DNA from: Chitinophaga niastensis
Lineage (GTDB): Bacteria > Bacteroidota > Bacteroidia > Chitinophagales > Chitinophagaceae
Assembly: GCF_003014755.1 (NCBI RefSeq)
Contig: NZ_PYAW01000003.1
Location: 744,001 to 808,000 of the forward strand
Length of the DNA: 64,000 nt
Direction: 5' to 3'
Shown: positions 45,855 through 54,754 of the stretch, piece after piece
Layout of the letters: the number at the start of each line of letters is the position of its first letter
Position numbering within the stretch: the stretch's first letter is position 1
Notes under the pieces: model-generated
Told to the model about the DNA's origin: nothing
What the model saw: the letters and a program-made list of their open reading frames with translations, nothing else
Databases searched by the model: none
Program-made: the position numbers and the translations under genes

Positions 45855-48216
45855 TCAAACAAATCTTATCGACAGTTATTTTTCAGCCCCTAAAGATTAT
45901 ATATGGAGTTGGGGAGATGATGGAGAAGTACTGGAATGCAGCGACTTCACCATTTGCTATACAGATGAGCTGATAAACATACTCGGGGAAATGGCCCTGC
46001 AGGGCTGGCCACCATTGGGAAGTATCCTGCTGGTGCTTTGTGCCTGCAAGGATGCCCGTAAATATGTAGAGCGGGTGATCGAAGTGATGAACCTGTATAG
46101 TACAGCAATTAAATCTGATGCGCGCAGCAAAGAAATAACCCTTCAAATACATAAAACACATCGTTTACTTGAAATAATTACACAGCTACCCAAAAAATAC
46201 CGCTCCGCTAACAACAGGGCATTATTGCTGAAAACAATCTTTGAACCTATAACTCCGTATATCGAAAGTGGTCAGGCTTCACAAACACTTCACTTTTTTT
46301 ATAAATCCGTTTTCACACGAGCGCACTCACCGGTAGAACAATTATCAGCAGAATTAACTTATCTGGCTAATGCCGCAACGCATGTAAAAGATAGTGCTTC
46401 CCTTGAATTGAAACTGCGTACCAGCCTGGAAAAGCTCCCGGAAGTATTGCCAGTTTCGTTACCGGAAGAATCCGAAACAGATTTTTTCACCCGGTTGTCT
46501 GATGATGGCAGAACAGCAGGCATAAGCCGGCTGGCAAAACGGCTACAAGCTGCATTGCATGTACCCATGCATACATATAGTAGTAGTGAGCTGGCCTTTG
46601 GTGGTATATCAGATATTACCAACAAAGGAAACTATGACCGGTTGCTGCTGAGTGAACTGGCACAAGATGATCAGTTGCTGATGGCTCGTCTTGCCAATAA
46701 CGAAGCGCTATACCTGCGCAGAGAAGACCTCCCGGCTGATCGTAAAAAAAACAAAGTGATACTGGTGGATACAACTCTGAAAATGTGGGGTATTCCGCGG
46801 GTATTCGCCGTTTCCGCTGCCCTGGCATGCATACACCAGAAAAAAGAAGATACTAACGTACAGGCATACTCGTTAAAAGGGGTAAGTACAACGGCCATAG
46901 ATCTATACAGCAAAGACGGCGTTATCAACGCTTTATCAATATTGGACAATTACCTGCATGCTGCTAAAGGACTGGAGAATTTCATGCAACAGGAAAAATC
47001 AGACAGTACGGAATATTTCCTGATCACCAACGAACAACTTATGCTGCAAGCGGATTTCAGACAAACCGTAGCAAACCTGAAACCAAAACTAACTTACCTG
47101 ATCACTGTAAACAGGAACGGGCAATTCCATTTTTATGATTACAACGGCTCCAGCAAAAAACTGCTGGCATCCGCATTGTTAAACCTGGAAGAAATATTAT
47201 TTGCACCAGTAAAAACAGCTAGTAAAAAAAATATTCCCATTTCCCTCCCAGCCATATTTCTTCGGCTACGTCCAATGCCCTTACGCTATCCAGCCTCCCG
47301 CCTGAAACGTTTGGAAAACAATAGTTTCGATACAGAACAGATTGGAGTAGTCAACATCACTACAGATCTGAGAGTGCTTTACTGGCCAGAAAAAGATAAA
47401 GCTGCTATAGAACTACATGAATCAATTGAAGAAGGAAATTATTATTTTGGTATAAACGGGCATCAGCATATTTATATACTCGTAAATCCTAAGCAACCAT
47501 CTACTACTATTATCATATACGCCTTTAATGTGCCTAACAGGAGTTACATCAGATACAATACAAATACTCCTTCCGGTGATTACAGGATAGTTTATCAGGA
47601 CGGTATTTTCACTATCAGGAAAGGTGAACAACAATATGCTTACGACGCCTTAACCGGCAAAACCGCAATAGCTATGGACGCAGTGACTCATTTTAAACAT
47701 ACAACGAAACGGGGCCAGCTGGCAAAATATAAAATGAGAGATGTATTCAAATTCCTTAACAACGGTTACAGTACTATTAGCCGTATTCAAAGTATCTACG
47801 TGAGCGATACCGGGGAGCTGATCATTGAAAACCGGCAATTGTTCTTAGTTAATGAGCAGGATCTTATCCTCACAGACAAAGGAAATTATCTCCCAAATAA
47901 AACAATACCGGTAAATGATATACCGGAAGAAATACAGTTATCCACCAATGCAAATATCAAACTATCACGTTTTACCTGGGCCGATGGCAGTGAAGCAATC
48001 GCTGATCCCCGTGGATTCCTGCACCTACGGAGTTCCGACAAAACACTCCCGGAAATCACTATTACGATGGTGTTAGGGATCACACTTGCTGCATGGTCAT
48101 CAGCGGGTACATACTGTGGCAATTCTTATTTCACAGAAGATGGTCTGGCATTGGGACTCAGGGCTAAAGAGTTTTACGCAAATTATATTCAACGGTTCAT
48201 AGCAGGATTAAAATGA
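45847..48216 (+). CDS. vWA-like protein with predicted beta-rich C-terminal half
   Basis: 789 residues. The N-terminal 240 residues are helical. A vWA-like domain begins near GGISDITNKGNYDRLLLSEL, with the MIDAS-position strand KVILVDTTLKMWG (Asp308-Thr-Thr). The canonical DxSxS is degenerate, so metal binding is doubtful. The C-terminal half (from about 440) consists of repeated short strands (VSDTGELIIENRQLFLVNEQ) and may fold as a propeller. It would be the client-binding partner of MoxR. The start overlaps the preceding gene by 8 bp and the end overlaps the next by 4 bp (ATGA). Confidence 0.65.
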   Translation: MDDQTNLIDSYFSAPKDYIWSWGDDGEVLECSDFTICYTDELINILGEMALQGWPPLGSILLVLCACKDARKYVERVIEVMNLYSTAIKSDARSKEITLQIHKTHRLLEIITQLPKKYRSANNRALLLKTIFEPITPYIESGQASQTLHFFYKSVFTRAHSPVEQLSAELTYLANAATHVKDSASLELKLRTSLEKLPEVLPVSLPEESETDFFTRLSDDGRTAGISRLAKRLQAALHVPMHTYSSSELAFGGISDITNKGNYDRLLLSELAQDDQLLMARLANNEALYLRREDLPADRKKNKVILVDTTLKMWGIPRVFAVSAALACIHQKKEDTNVQAYSLKGVSTTAIDLYSKDGVINALSILDNYLHAAKGLENFMQQEKSDSTEYFLITNEQLMLQADFRQTVANLKPKLTYLITVNRNGQFHFYDYNGSSKKLLASALLNLEEILFAPVKTASKKNIPISLPAIFLRLRPMPLRYPASRLKRLENNSFDTEQIGVVNITTDLRVLYWPEKDKAAIELHESIEEGNYYFGINGHQHIYILVNPKQPSTTIIIYAFNVPNRSYIRYNTNTPSGDYRIVYQDGIFTIRKGEQQYAYDALTGKTAIAMDAVTHFKHTTKRGQLAKYKMRDVFKFLNNGYSTISRIQSIYVSDTGELIIENRQLFLVNEQDLILTDKGNYLPNKTIPVNDIPEEIQLSTNANIKLSRFTWADGSEAIADPRGFLHLRSSDKTLPEITITMVLGITLAAWSSAGTYCGNSYFTEDGLALGLRAKEFYANYIQRFIAGLK

Positions 48217-50912
48217 AAATAACACTCGGTTTACAATTTAATCAACACACACATCACGTTGCCGCCGGAGCCTTTATCCACGGGAATACTGTAGAAAGCT
48301 GGCTGCATGAAATAAATAGCTGGGAAATGGATATGAACCGTTTGTCAGCGATATGCATCCCGGAAAACAGCAGTTCCAATATGCCGGCAGGATTATTTGT
48401 ACTGTTTAACAATATCACGCATCCGGATATCAGTCGCCTCATCAGGCACCCTTACCGGTTGCTTGGTGGCAAACTGTTTATTCCCTTCAACGCAGCACTC
48501 ACACCAGTTATCAGTGATACCGAATTACCACAGCTACTGATATGGGATTGGCAAATTTTTCACCCTTCCCTCGGTTTTATAGGTTTTGAAAAGAAAGATG
48601 TGCTGTCATTAAGCGCTTTATTATTATATACTCCACCCCGCAATACAGATTGGGAGTATGCGCGTATAGGTATAACCCCAACGGCTAAACTAAAATATAT
48701 TGGTATAGAAAAACAGGAAGAAGAAACATTTGCAGCTGTTGAAAAATCAATTGGCAATAAAAAGCTGGAGGAACTTATCAGCAAAGAAGAAGAAGTGCAG
48801 CCTGTCGAAGAAAACTCCACCTTCGTTAATATTGTCACAAAGCTACTGGCTAAGATCCTTCCTGGTAAATATGTGCAGCAATTCCTGCAACGCAGGATAA
48901 CAAAGAATAATGATGATGTGGAGGTGAAAAGAAGGCGGGAACTGGAAAAGTTAATTAAGATGTTTGATACGGACAAAGATATTGCCTTACAGTATGCTAT
49001 TCCATTAAATAGTCCTTATGAAAAACGTGGCGTATCAGCGCAAAAAGGTACGGAACTTCAAAGAAAAGACGCCTTTTTTACCTCAAAGGGATTAAACGAC
49101 AACGCCCCCGCAGACAGCTGGAAAGTAGATGATTTCTACTCCGAGCTTAGGGATAAATATCAGCAGGCCGCGGAGGATGCGCTAACAGCCAAAGACTATG
49201 ACCGTGCTGCCTACGTGTATGCACATCTGTTAGGCGACTATCAAACAGCTACCAACCTGCTTGAACAGGGAGGTTATTACCGCGAAGCTGCTGCTATGTA
49301 TACCACACATTTACATAACCAACCTGCTGCCGCCAACTGCCTGGAAAAAGGCGGTTTGCTACTGGAAGCTATTGAAATATATGAATCGCTTAACCAATAT
49401 GAAAAATCCGGTGACCTATATACGCAGTTGGATCAGCCGGAAAATGCCGCCCTGCTATATAACAAAAGTGCACAGATAGCTGCCAGCAACAATGATATGC
49501 TGAAAGCAGCCCTCATTATGTTAGAAAAATTACATCAAAAAGAACAGGCAAGAAGCTTTCTGCTGGATGGCTGGAATCGCCAGGCTAAGCCTATAGAATG
49601 TTTGCAGCAATATTTTGGATTATCCGAAGCTGACCTGAAACAACAGGTGCCTGACATCTATAAAAATCATACTACTACCTCGCAGCAAACGAATTTACTC
49701 CGTGTATTAAATAAGATAGCTGATAAGGAGGAAATAAAAGATATTACTATCGATATTATGTATGATATAGTAAGTCAGCAAACACTCACCGGCAACATGG
49801 AAAATTTGTGGGCGCTGAAAACTTTCATACCGGAAGACCCACTGCTACCAATTGATTCCAATCGTTTTGTCAATAATACCAAAACAGAAACTATCATCAA
49901 AGCGGCGGCACCATCCTTTAAATTTGCAGCAGATGTAAAATGGTTAAGCGGCACCATGCTCAAAGGACAAGCGCTGCTGATCGGAATCAAAGACAACAGC
50001 GTTTACCTGCTTCATTTCAACATGATCAATCATTGGGAGTATAACCTATGGACTAACCTGTGGACAACTGCCATCGACAACAATATTCAATTCACCCTGG
50101 TGAGTGATGGGCGTTTCCATAACCGGCTGCTAATACATAGTAATCCTGAAATGTTACTGGAAAACAAAGTGATGGAAAAACGAACAAGTCATGACGGCTT
50201 TATGCATGAGGTCATGGTTGGTGGAGCAAACTGGCTGCCAAAGGGCTTGCTGGGCATATGTTTCACTGAGAAAGATGTTGTTACCATTCATGTTGCCAGC
50301 GGCGTACTGGTATTCAGTCATTATACACCGGATGGTATATTACAGCGTGCAAGGGATTGTAAGCTGAATGGAGAAACCTTACAGGTAGATGCCAACATGC
50401 ATATAGTAGTACAGGAAATCATCTACCGGCATCAGCATTTCTTTTTTTCCATAGGGCAATACCTGGTAAAATCAGATAAAGCGGGTAACCTGGAAATGAA
50501 TGATATGGGATATCATATTTATCAACTCAGCCCCAGTAGTTCCCACACAGTGCTTCGTATGGCAGTAGCCTCTTCCGGTGGCACTTTCATTGCATTATTT
50601 GCCGGCAGCCACCTGAAATCAAAAAGCAATATGTTTACTCATGACGGCACTCCTGGTACAAGGGTCCAATATCTGTCAGATAATTTTGTGCTGGTATATG
50701 CGGAAACATTAGTGCAGGTATTCAAAGCATCAGGTGAAAAAGTAACGACCTATTGCAAAATAGCCACAGATACAGCAGTATCTACTATTTTACAAATGCC
50801 TCAACCTGCACATATAGCTGTTTTTGAGCAGGGCGGAAAAATGAATATACACCACCTGAAAAATTATAATCATGGTAGCAATATTGCGCCGGTGCCTGAT
50901 CTGTCTGCATAA
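48213..50912 (+). CDS. large bpX6-like/helical-repeat/beta-propeller protein
   Basis: 899 residues. Three parts are visible: an N-terminal mixed domain (1-160) with LIWDWQIFHPSLGFIGF, a helical-repeat middle (about 330-480; AAEDALTAKDYDRAAYVYAH, then LLGDYQTATNLLEQGGYYRE) and a C-terminal strand-rich region (from 560 on) compatible with a beta-propeller. This matches the third component predicted for MoxR-vWA-beta-propeller systems, probably the sensor or scaffold. It overlaps the vWA gene by 4 bp. Its 3' end overlaps the dipeptide epimerase gene on the other strand by 43 bp. Confidence 0.65.
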   Translation: MKITLGLQFNQHTHHVAAGAFIHGNTVESWLHEINSWEMDMNRLSAICIPENSSSNMPAGLFVLFNNITHPDISRLIRHPYRLLGGKLFIPFNAALTPVISDTELPQLLIWDWQIFHPSLGFIGFEKKDVLSLSALLLYTPPRNTDWEYARIGITPTAKLKYIGIEKQEEETFAAVEKSIGNKKLEELISKEEEVQPVEENSTFVNIVTKLLAKILPGKYVQQFLQRRITKNNDDVEVKRRRELEKLIKMFDTDKDIALQYAIPLNSPYEKRGVSAQKGTELQRKDAFFTSKGLNDNAPADSWKVDDFYSELRDKYQQAAEDALTAKDYDRAAYVYAHLLGDYQTATNLLEQGGYYREAAAMYTTHLHNQPAAANCLEKGGLLLEAIEIYESLNQYEKSGDLYTQLDQPENAALLYNKSAQIAASNNDMLKAALIMLEKLHQKEQARSFLLDGWNRQAKPIECLQQYFGLSEADLKQQVPDIYKNHTTTSQQTNLLRVLNKIADKEEIKDITIDIMYDIVSQQTLTGNMENLWALKTFIPEDPLLPIDSNRFVNNTKTETIIKAAAPSFKFAADVKWLSGTMLKGQALLIGIKDNSVYLLHFNMINHWEYNLWTNLWTTAIDNNIQFTLVSDGRFHNRLLIHSNPEMLLENKVMEKRTSHDGFMHEVMVGGANWLPKGLLGICFTEKDVVTIHVASGVLVFSHYTPDGILQRARDCKLNGETLQVDANMHIVVQEIIYRHQHFFFSIGQYLVKSDKAGNLEMNDMGYHIYQLSPSSSHTVLRMAVASSGGTFIALFAGSHLKSKSNMFTHDGTPGTRVQYLSDNFVLVYAETLVQVFKASGEKVTTYCKIATDTAVSTILQMPQPAHIAVFEQGGKMNIHHLKNYNHGSNIAPVPDLSA

Positions 50913-51883
50913 ATAATGCGGCCATTTTCAATTTTGATACCATCAGCAGTATCTTCTGCCAGTAACAGCGGACCATCCATATCTACGTAATCCAGCAAAG
51001 GCAGCAGGTGTGCTACAGCTGAGGTGCCTGCTGTGCTTTCATTCATACTGCCGGTCATCACCTTCATGCCTAAACGTTTTGCTTCCGCAATCATACGTAG
51101 TGCCGGTGTGATGCCACCGCATTTTGTGAGTTTTATATTGATGCCATGAAAATAGCCATGGCATTGGGTTACATCCTGTTCTACAATACAGCTTTCATCG
51201 GCAATAACGGGCAATACTACTTTTTCATACACCTGTTTCATGCCTTCTTTATCTGCCGCAGGCATGGGTTGCTCTATAAATTCTACACCTAACTCTTTTA
51301 ATGCAATAGCATTCCGCAAAGTTTCGTCTACTCCCCAGGCACAATTGGCATCTACCCTGAAAACCGCGCTGGTATGCTTTCGCAGCGCTGTTATAATGGC
51401 AATATCTTCTTTTGTTCCCAACTTAATTTTATAAACAGGCCAGGGAAACTCCTGGAGTTTGCGTACCATATTTTCAATAGTATCAATACCGATCGTATAA
51501 TCAGTTAGCGGGTTATGAGAGATATCCAGCTGCCATACTTCATACAGTTTTTTCTGTTGCTGCTTGGCGTATAAATCCCATGCGGCGATATCCAGTGCAC
51601 AGAGTGCAAACAGGTTATCTTTCAATAAAGGGTACATCTCCTGCCAGAAAATTTCCGGTGTGGTTAAGGTATAATTTTCTATAAAAGTACGGTGCGCATT
51701 AATGGCATTCATCAGGAGCGGCACCGTCATGTTGTAGTAAGCGTTATCGGCTGTTTCTCCGAGGCCACTGTATCCATTCTGCTCCAGTTTCGCTACCAGT
51801 AAGGGTTGTACATCTTTTGATTTACGGGAAATAGTAAAGGTGTGCCTGAATTTCAGTTCAAAAGGATAAAGTGTAAGTTTCAT
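50870..51883 (-). CDS. dipeptide epimerase (L-Ala-D/L-Glu epimerase-like, enolase superfamily)
   Basis: 337 residues. It epimerises dipeptides, most likely L-Ala-D-Glu from peptidoglycan recycling. Acid/base lysines are in YKIKLG and INIKLTKCGG; metal ligands are the Asp of FRVDANCAW, the Glu of EFIEQPM and the Asp of VIADES. The C-terminal DMDGPLLL carries the DxD motif used by dipeptide epimerases to bind the substrate amino group. It follows malQ by 33 bp. Its 3' end overlaps the propeller gene antisense. Confidence 0.88.
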   Translation of the reverse strand: MKLTLYPFELKFRHTFTISRKSKDVQPLLVAKLEQNGYSGLGETADNAYYNMTVPLLMNAINAHRTFIENYTLTTPEIFWQEMYPLLKDNLFALCALDIAAWDLYAKQQQKKLYEVWQLDISHNPLTDYTIGIDTIENMVRKLQEFPWPVYKIKLGTKEDIAIITALRKHTSAVFRVDANCAWGVDETLRNAIALKELGVEFIEQPMPAADKEGMKQVYEKVVLPVIADESCIVEQDVTQCHGYFHGINIKLTKCGGITPALRMIAEAKRLGMKVMTGSMNESTAGTSAVAHLLPLLDYVDMDGPLLLAEDTADGIKIENGRIIYADRSGTGAILLP

Positions 51884-51910
51884 TTTATGACTGATTACCT
51901 GTTGTAAAAT

Positions 51911-51970
51911 TTCAAATTACGAACAAAAGATATCTTCGCTTATATCTGTCATTCGCAATTCGTAATTTGT
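51911..51970. repeat. ATTACGN-type hairpin overlapping the malQ 3' end
   Basis: Arms AAATTACGAA (51914-51923) and TTCGTAATTT (51959-51968), with an inner AGATAT/ATATCT stem. The loop contains TTCGCTTATATCT, shared with the element at 43729. The malQ stop codon (51917-51919) lies in the left arm, so the last codons of malQ are element sequence. Confidence 0.75.
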
Positions 51971-54571
51971 AATTATTCCGGGTATTCTATACCGCCAATA
52001 ATGCGATGAAACTGCCGGAATATTAATCCTTTCCGCATCCGGGTGTTGTGTTGTGATATGGCCCGCTGCTGCCAGCAGATCCTGTATCTGAAATATACGC
52101 CACATAGCTGGCGCCTGCAAGTGTTGTGTAATAATTTCCCGGATTAAAGTAGCATCAGCTGCTACAGGAGCAGGTCCGGTATGATGCAGCTCCTGTTCGT
52201 AATATTTTTGGGAGATGCCTGCATTCTCTTTCCACCAGCCGCGCAGTGTGCTCATATCGTGGGTAGAAGGCGTTAATACCGAGAGATAAGGTGCGCGGGA
52301 GATGTTGGCAAATAACACATCAACATCCTTGGGCATACGCTGTATTTCCAGGCTTAATATGCCTTGTGCCTGCATCACGCCGGGCACACAATGAGGTACC
52401 ATGCCCAGGTCTTCCCCACAAATGAGCATATGGGTAGCTCTTTTTATCAGTGGCAGCTTATGTACCGCTTCTTTTCTCCAGCAGCTCTCCTGTCGTACGT
52501 AGAAATAATCATGATATAAGGCCAGCAGATTTTTTTGCGTAGCCTTGTCCAGTGCTGCAAAAGAATGGGTGGCTGCCATATCATAGCGGGGATGATAAAC
52601 GTTTCTGTTTTTGCCTGTTACCTTAATAAACAACACATCTGCAATGAGTGCATAGAGAACAGTCTTTACCGCTTCCGGCAGTTCCATTTCCTTTACCTTA
52701 TGTTGGGTATTATAGGCTGGGAGCAGCTTATAATGTCCGCCTGCAACAGGTTGCAGGAGACTGTCCCTCATCATGCCCGCATAGTTGCCGAAGGCATCCT
52801 CCAGGATCTTATCAGTGATATAAGGAGTGCAGTATCTGTCTTCTTCAAAATCAATTCCACGTTGCAGCAGTTCTTCCCGGCTAACGGGAACGGCTGGATG
52901 AAAATATCCCAGCAAGCCCTGTACTGCGTCCAGCGGTATCTGCCAGATACGGAAGAAGCCAAGGATATGATCAATGCGGAAGGCATCAAAATAAACTGAC
53001 ATGTGGCGGAGCCGTTGTTGCCACCAGTCGTACCCATCTTCCGCCATGCGTTTCCAGTTATAGGTAGGAAACTCCCAGTTTTGCCCATATGAGGTAAAGC
53101 TGTCAGGCGGTGCGCCTGCCTGCATGTCCAAGTGATATAGCTCCGGATTCATCCAGGTGTCTACACTGTACCTGGCAATACCAATGGGAATATCTCCCTT
53201 CAGTACTACCCCATAGCTATGTACAGCCTCCACAGCAGATTTCAGCTGCCGGTGCAGGTGATATTGTACAAAAAAATGGTAATGAGCTGCGGCGGCGGCG
53301 GCTTCATCTGCTATCACCAGTTTATTAATAGCCGTGTAGTCGTATACGTTATGAACAGGCCATTGTGAGAAATCACCTGTTTGATAGGTTGTCCGCAGGT
53401 AACAGAAGATCGCATAAGGCAACAGCCAGTGTTCATTGGAAGCAAACCACTGCCAGTAATCACGGGTCTGCAGCTTCTCCCCTTCTGCCTCGTATAATGC
53501 CTTGAGATAAGCCAGCTTAAAGGAAAGTACGGTTTCATAGTCCACCGCATCTTTTTCGTTCAGCCATTGCCGTAATTTATCAAATTGCCGCTGCAGCGGA
53601 TGTGTATCCGGCAGTTTACCTACCTCGTCCAGCCGTATGTATTGCGGGTGCAATGCAAAGGAGGAAATAGCTGAGTAGGGATAGGAATCTTTCCAGGTAT
53701 TTGTTTGGATGGTATCGTTCACTGGTAGTACCTGTATGAGTTGCAGTCCGCTTTGCTGTGCCCATTGTGCCAGGAGTGGCAGATCTGCAAATTCGCCTGT
53801 ACCAAAGCTTTCGGGACTACGCAAACTAAACACCGGTACAGATACGCCAGCCCCTTTCCAGGGTGTATGTGTTATCCGCATCATGCCATCATGCATAATT
53901 ACCTGTCTGCCTGCTACTGCCACGGTATGCATTTCCCTGTTGTCACCATCTTCAAAGTGTACAAACTGCTGTGTATCCAGGTCATAAACACCGTATTTGT
54001 AATGCAGGGGCATGGGTACACCGGAGAGGTCTAACGCTACAGAAAACCAGTCCTGGGCATCGTATTGCAGCAGTACTGGCTGTAATATGTTCCAGTTGCC
54101 GGTTTGCGAAGTACTGCCTGATAAACAAACTGTTTTATTGCTTGCTAACAGGGGTGCCTGCACACGAAATATATGCGTAGCCGTTAGTGTTCCTGTTGTA
54201 GCGGCGATGGGTCTTTTAAAAAAAACACGGGTAAAGGGAGCGGTGAGCCAGGCGTTTTCCCGTTGGGCGGCATCATTCCAGGTATCAGTAAAAACCAGTT
54301 CCCGGTGAAATCCGGGCATGATGGTAAACGCTCTTACAGCCCCTTCATACACAATATCTTCCAGCTCTTTTAAAATATACTGATACTGCAGGGTGAATAT
54401 TTCTCCGGGGGCCAGTTGAATATCCGTATACCACCAATCTTCACTCAGCCACTGCATGCGATGTGCGTGTTGCGGCACATCATTACCCAGCAAAGGTACA
54501 TTTCCCAGCAGGTATATATCCTGCCCGTAATGAGTGTGGTAACGAAGGTAAAAACGTAATCTTTGATGCAT
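51917..54571 (-). CDS. malQ: 4-alpha-glucanotransferase with N-terminal CBM20 modules
   Basis: About 884 residues from ATG 54571; a TTG at 54595 would lie inside a promoter-like box and is rejected. Two N-terminal CBM20-like starch-binding modules (about 1-110 and 115-220) precede a GH77 catalytic domain with FRIDHILGFFRIW (catalytic Asp), ICGEDLGMVP (Glu) and TPSTHDMSTLRGWW (Asp). It transfers maltosyl and glucosyl units between malto-oligosaccharides. CBM20-GH77 fusions are common in Bacteroidetes. About 17 residues at the C-terminus (NYELRMTDISEDIFCS) are encoded by a hairpin repeat and are probably not part of the fold. Confidence 0.93.
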   Translation of the reverse strand: MHQRLRFYLRYHTHYGQDIYLLGNVPLLGNDVPQHAHRMQWLSEDWWYTDIQLAPGEIFTLQYQYILKELEDIVYEGAVRAFTIMPGFHRELVFTDTWNDAAQRENAWLTAPFTRVFFKRPIAATTGTLTATHIFRVQAPLLASNKTVCLSGSTSQTGNWNILQPVLLQYDAQDWFSVALDLSGVPMPLHYKYGVYDLDTQQFVHFEDGDNREMHTVAVAGRQVIMHDGMMRITHTPWKGAGVSVPVFSLRSPESFGTGEFADLPLLAQWAQQSGLQLIQVLPVNDTIQTNTWKDSYPYSAISSFALHPQYIRLDEVGKLPDTHPLQRQFDKLRQWLNEKDAVDYETVLSFKLAYLKALYEAEGEKLQTRDYWQWFASNEHWLLPYAIFCYLRTTYQTGDFSQWPVHNVYDYTAINKLVIADEAAAAAAHYHFFVQYHLHRQLKSAVEAVHSYGVVLKGDIPIGIARYSVDTWMNPELYHLDMQAGAPPDSFTSYGQNWEFPTYNWKRMAEDGYDWWQQRLRHMSVYFDAFRIDHILGFFRIWQIPLDAVQGLLGYFHPAVPVSREELLQRGIDFEEDRYCTPYITDKILEDAFGNYAGMMRDSLLQPVAGGHYKLLPAYNTQHKVKEMELPEAVKTVLYALIADVLFIKVTGKNRNVYHPRYDMAATHSFAALDKATQKNLLALYHDYFYVRQESCWRKEAVHKLPLIKRATHMLICGEDLGMVPHCVPGVMQAQGILSLEIQRMPKDVDVLFANISRAPYLSVLTPSTHDMSTLRGWWKENAGISQKYYEQELHHTGPAPVAADATLIREIITQHLQAPAMWRIFQIQDLLAAAGHITTQHPDAERINIPAVSSHYWRYRIPGIITNYELRMTDISEDIFCS

Positions 54572-54592
54572 CTGATCCCGGCTAAGCCAGAA

Positions 54593-54600
54593 CAAAGTAA
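54593..54600 (-). promoter_or_regulatory. possible -7 box for malQ
   Basis: Reads TTACTTTG on the minus strand, one mismatch to TAnnTTTG, 22 bp upstream of the preferred ATG. It supports the shorter malQ start. Confidence 0.4.
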
Positions 54601-54621
54601 GGAATTAAGCGGAAAGGAGAA

Positions 54622-54751
54622 AGCGATTAGCTGTTAGCCATTAGCTTTTAGTATAAATGATTGAAGCGAAGACAAAAGCAGATTATAAAAATCCGCTCTC
54701 ATCCCCGCTTCAATCATTTATACTAAAAGCTAACAGCTAAATGCCAACAGC
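54622..54751. repeat. heptad hairpin between malQ and dnaK
   Basis: Perfect 25-bp arms at 54644-54668 and 54706-54730 (GCTTTTAGTATAAATGATTG...). Tandem TTAGCNN heptads extend both arms (TTAGCTG, TTAGCCA, TTAGCTT). It ends 5 bp before the dnaK stop codon and lies between two minus-strand genes. Confidence 0.88.
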
Positions 54752-54754
54752 TTT

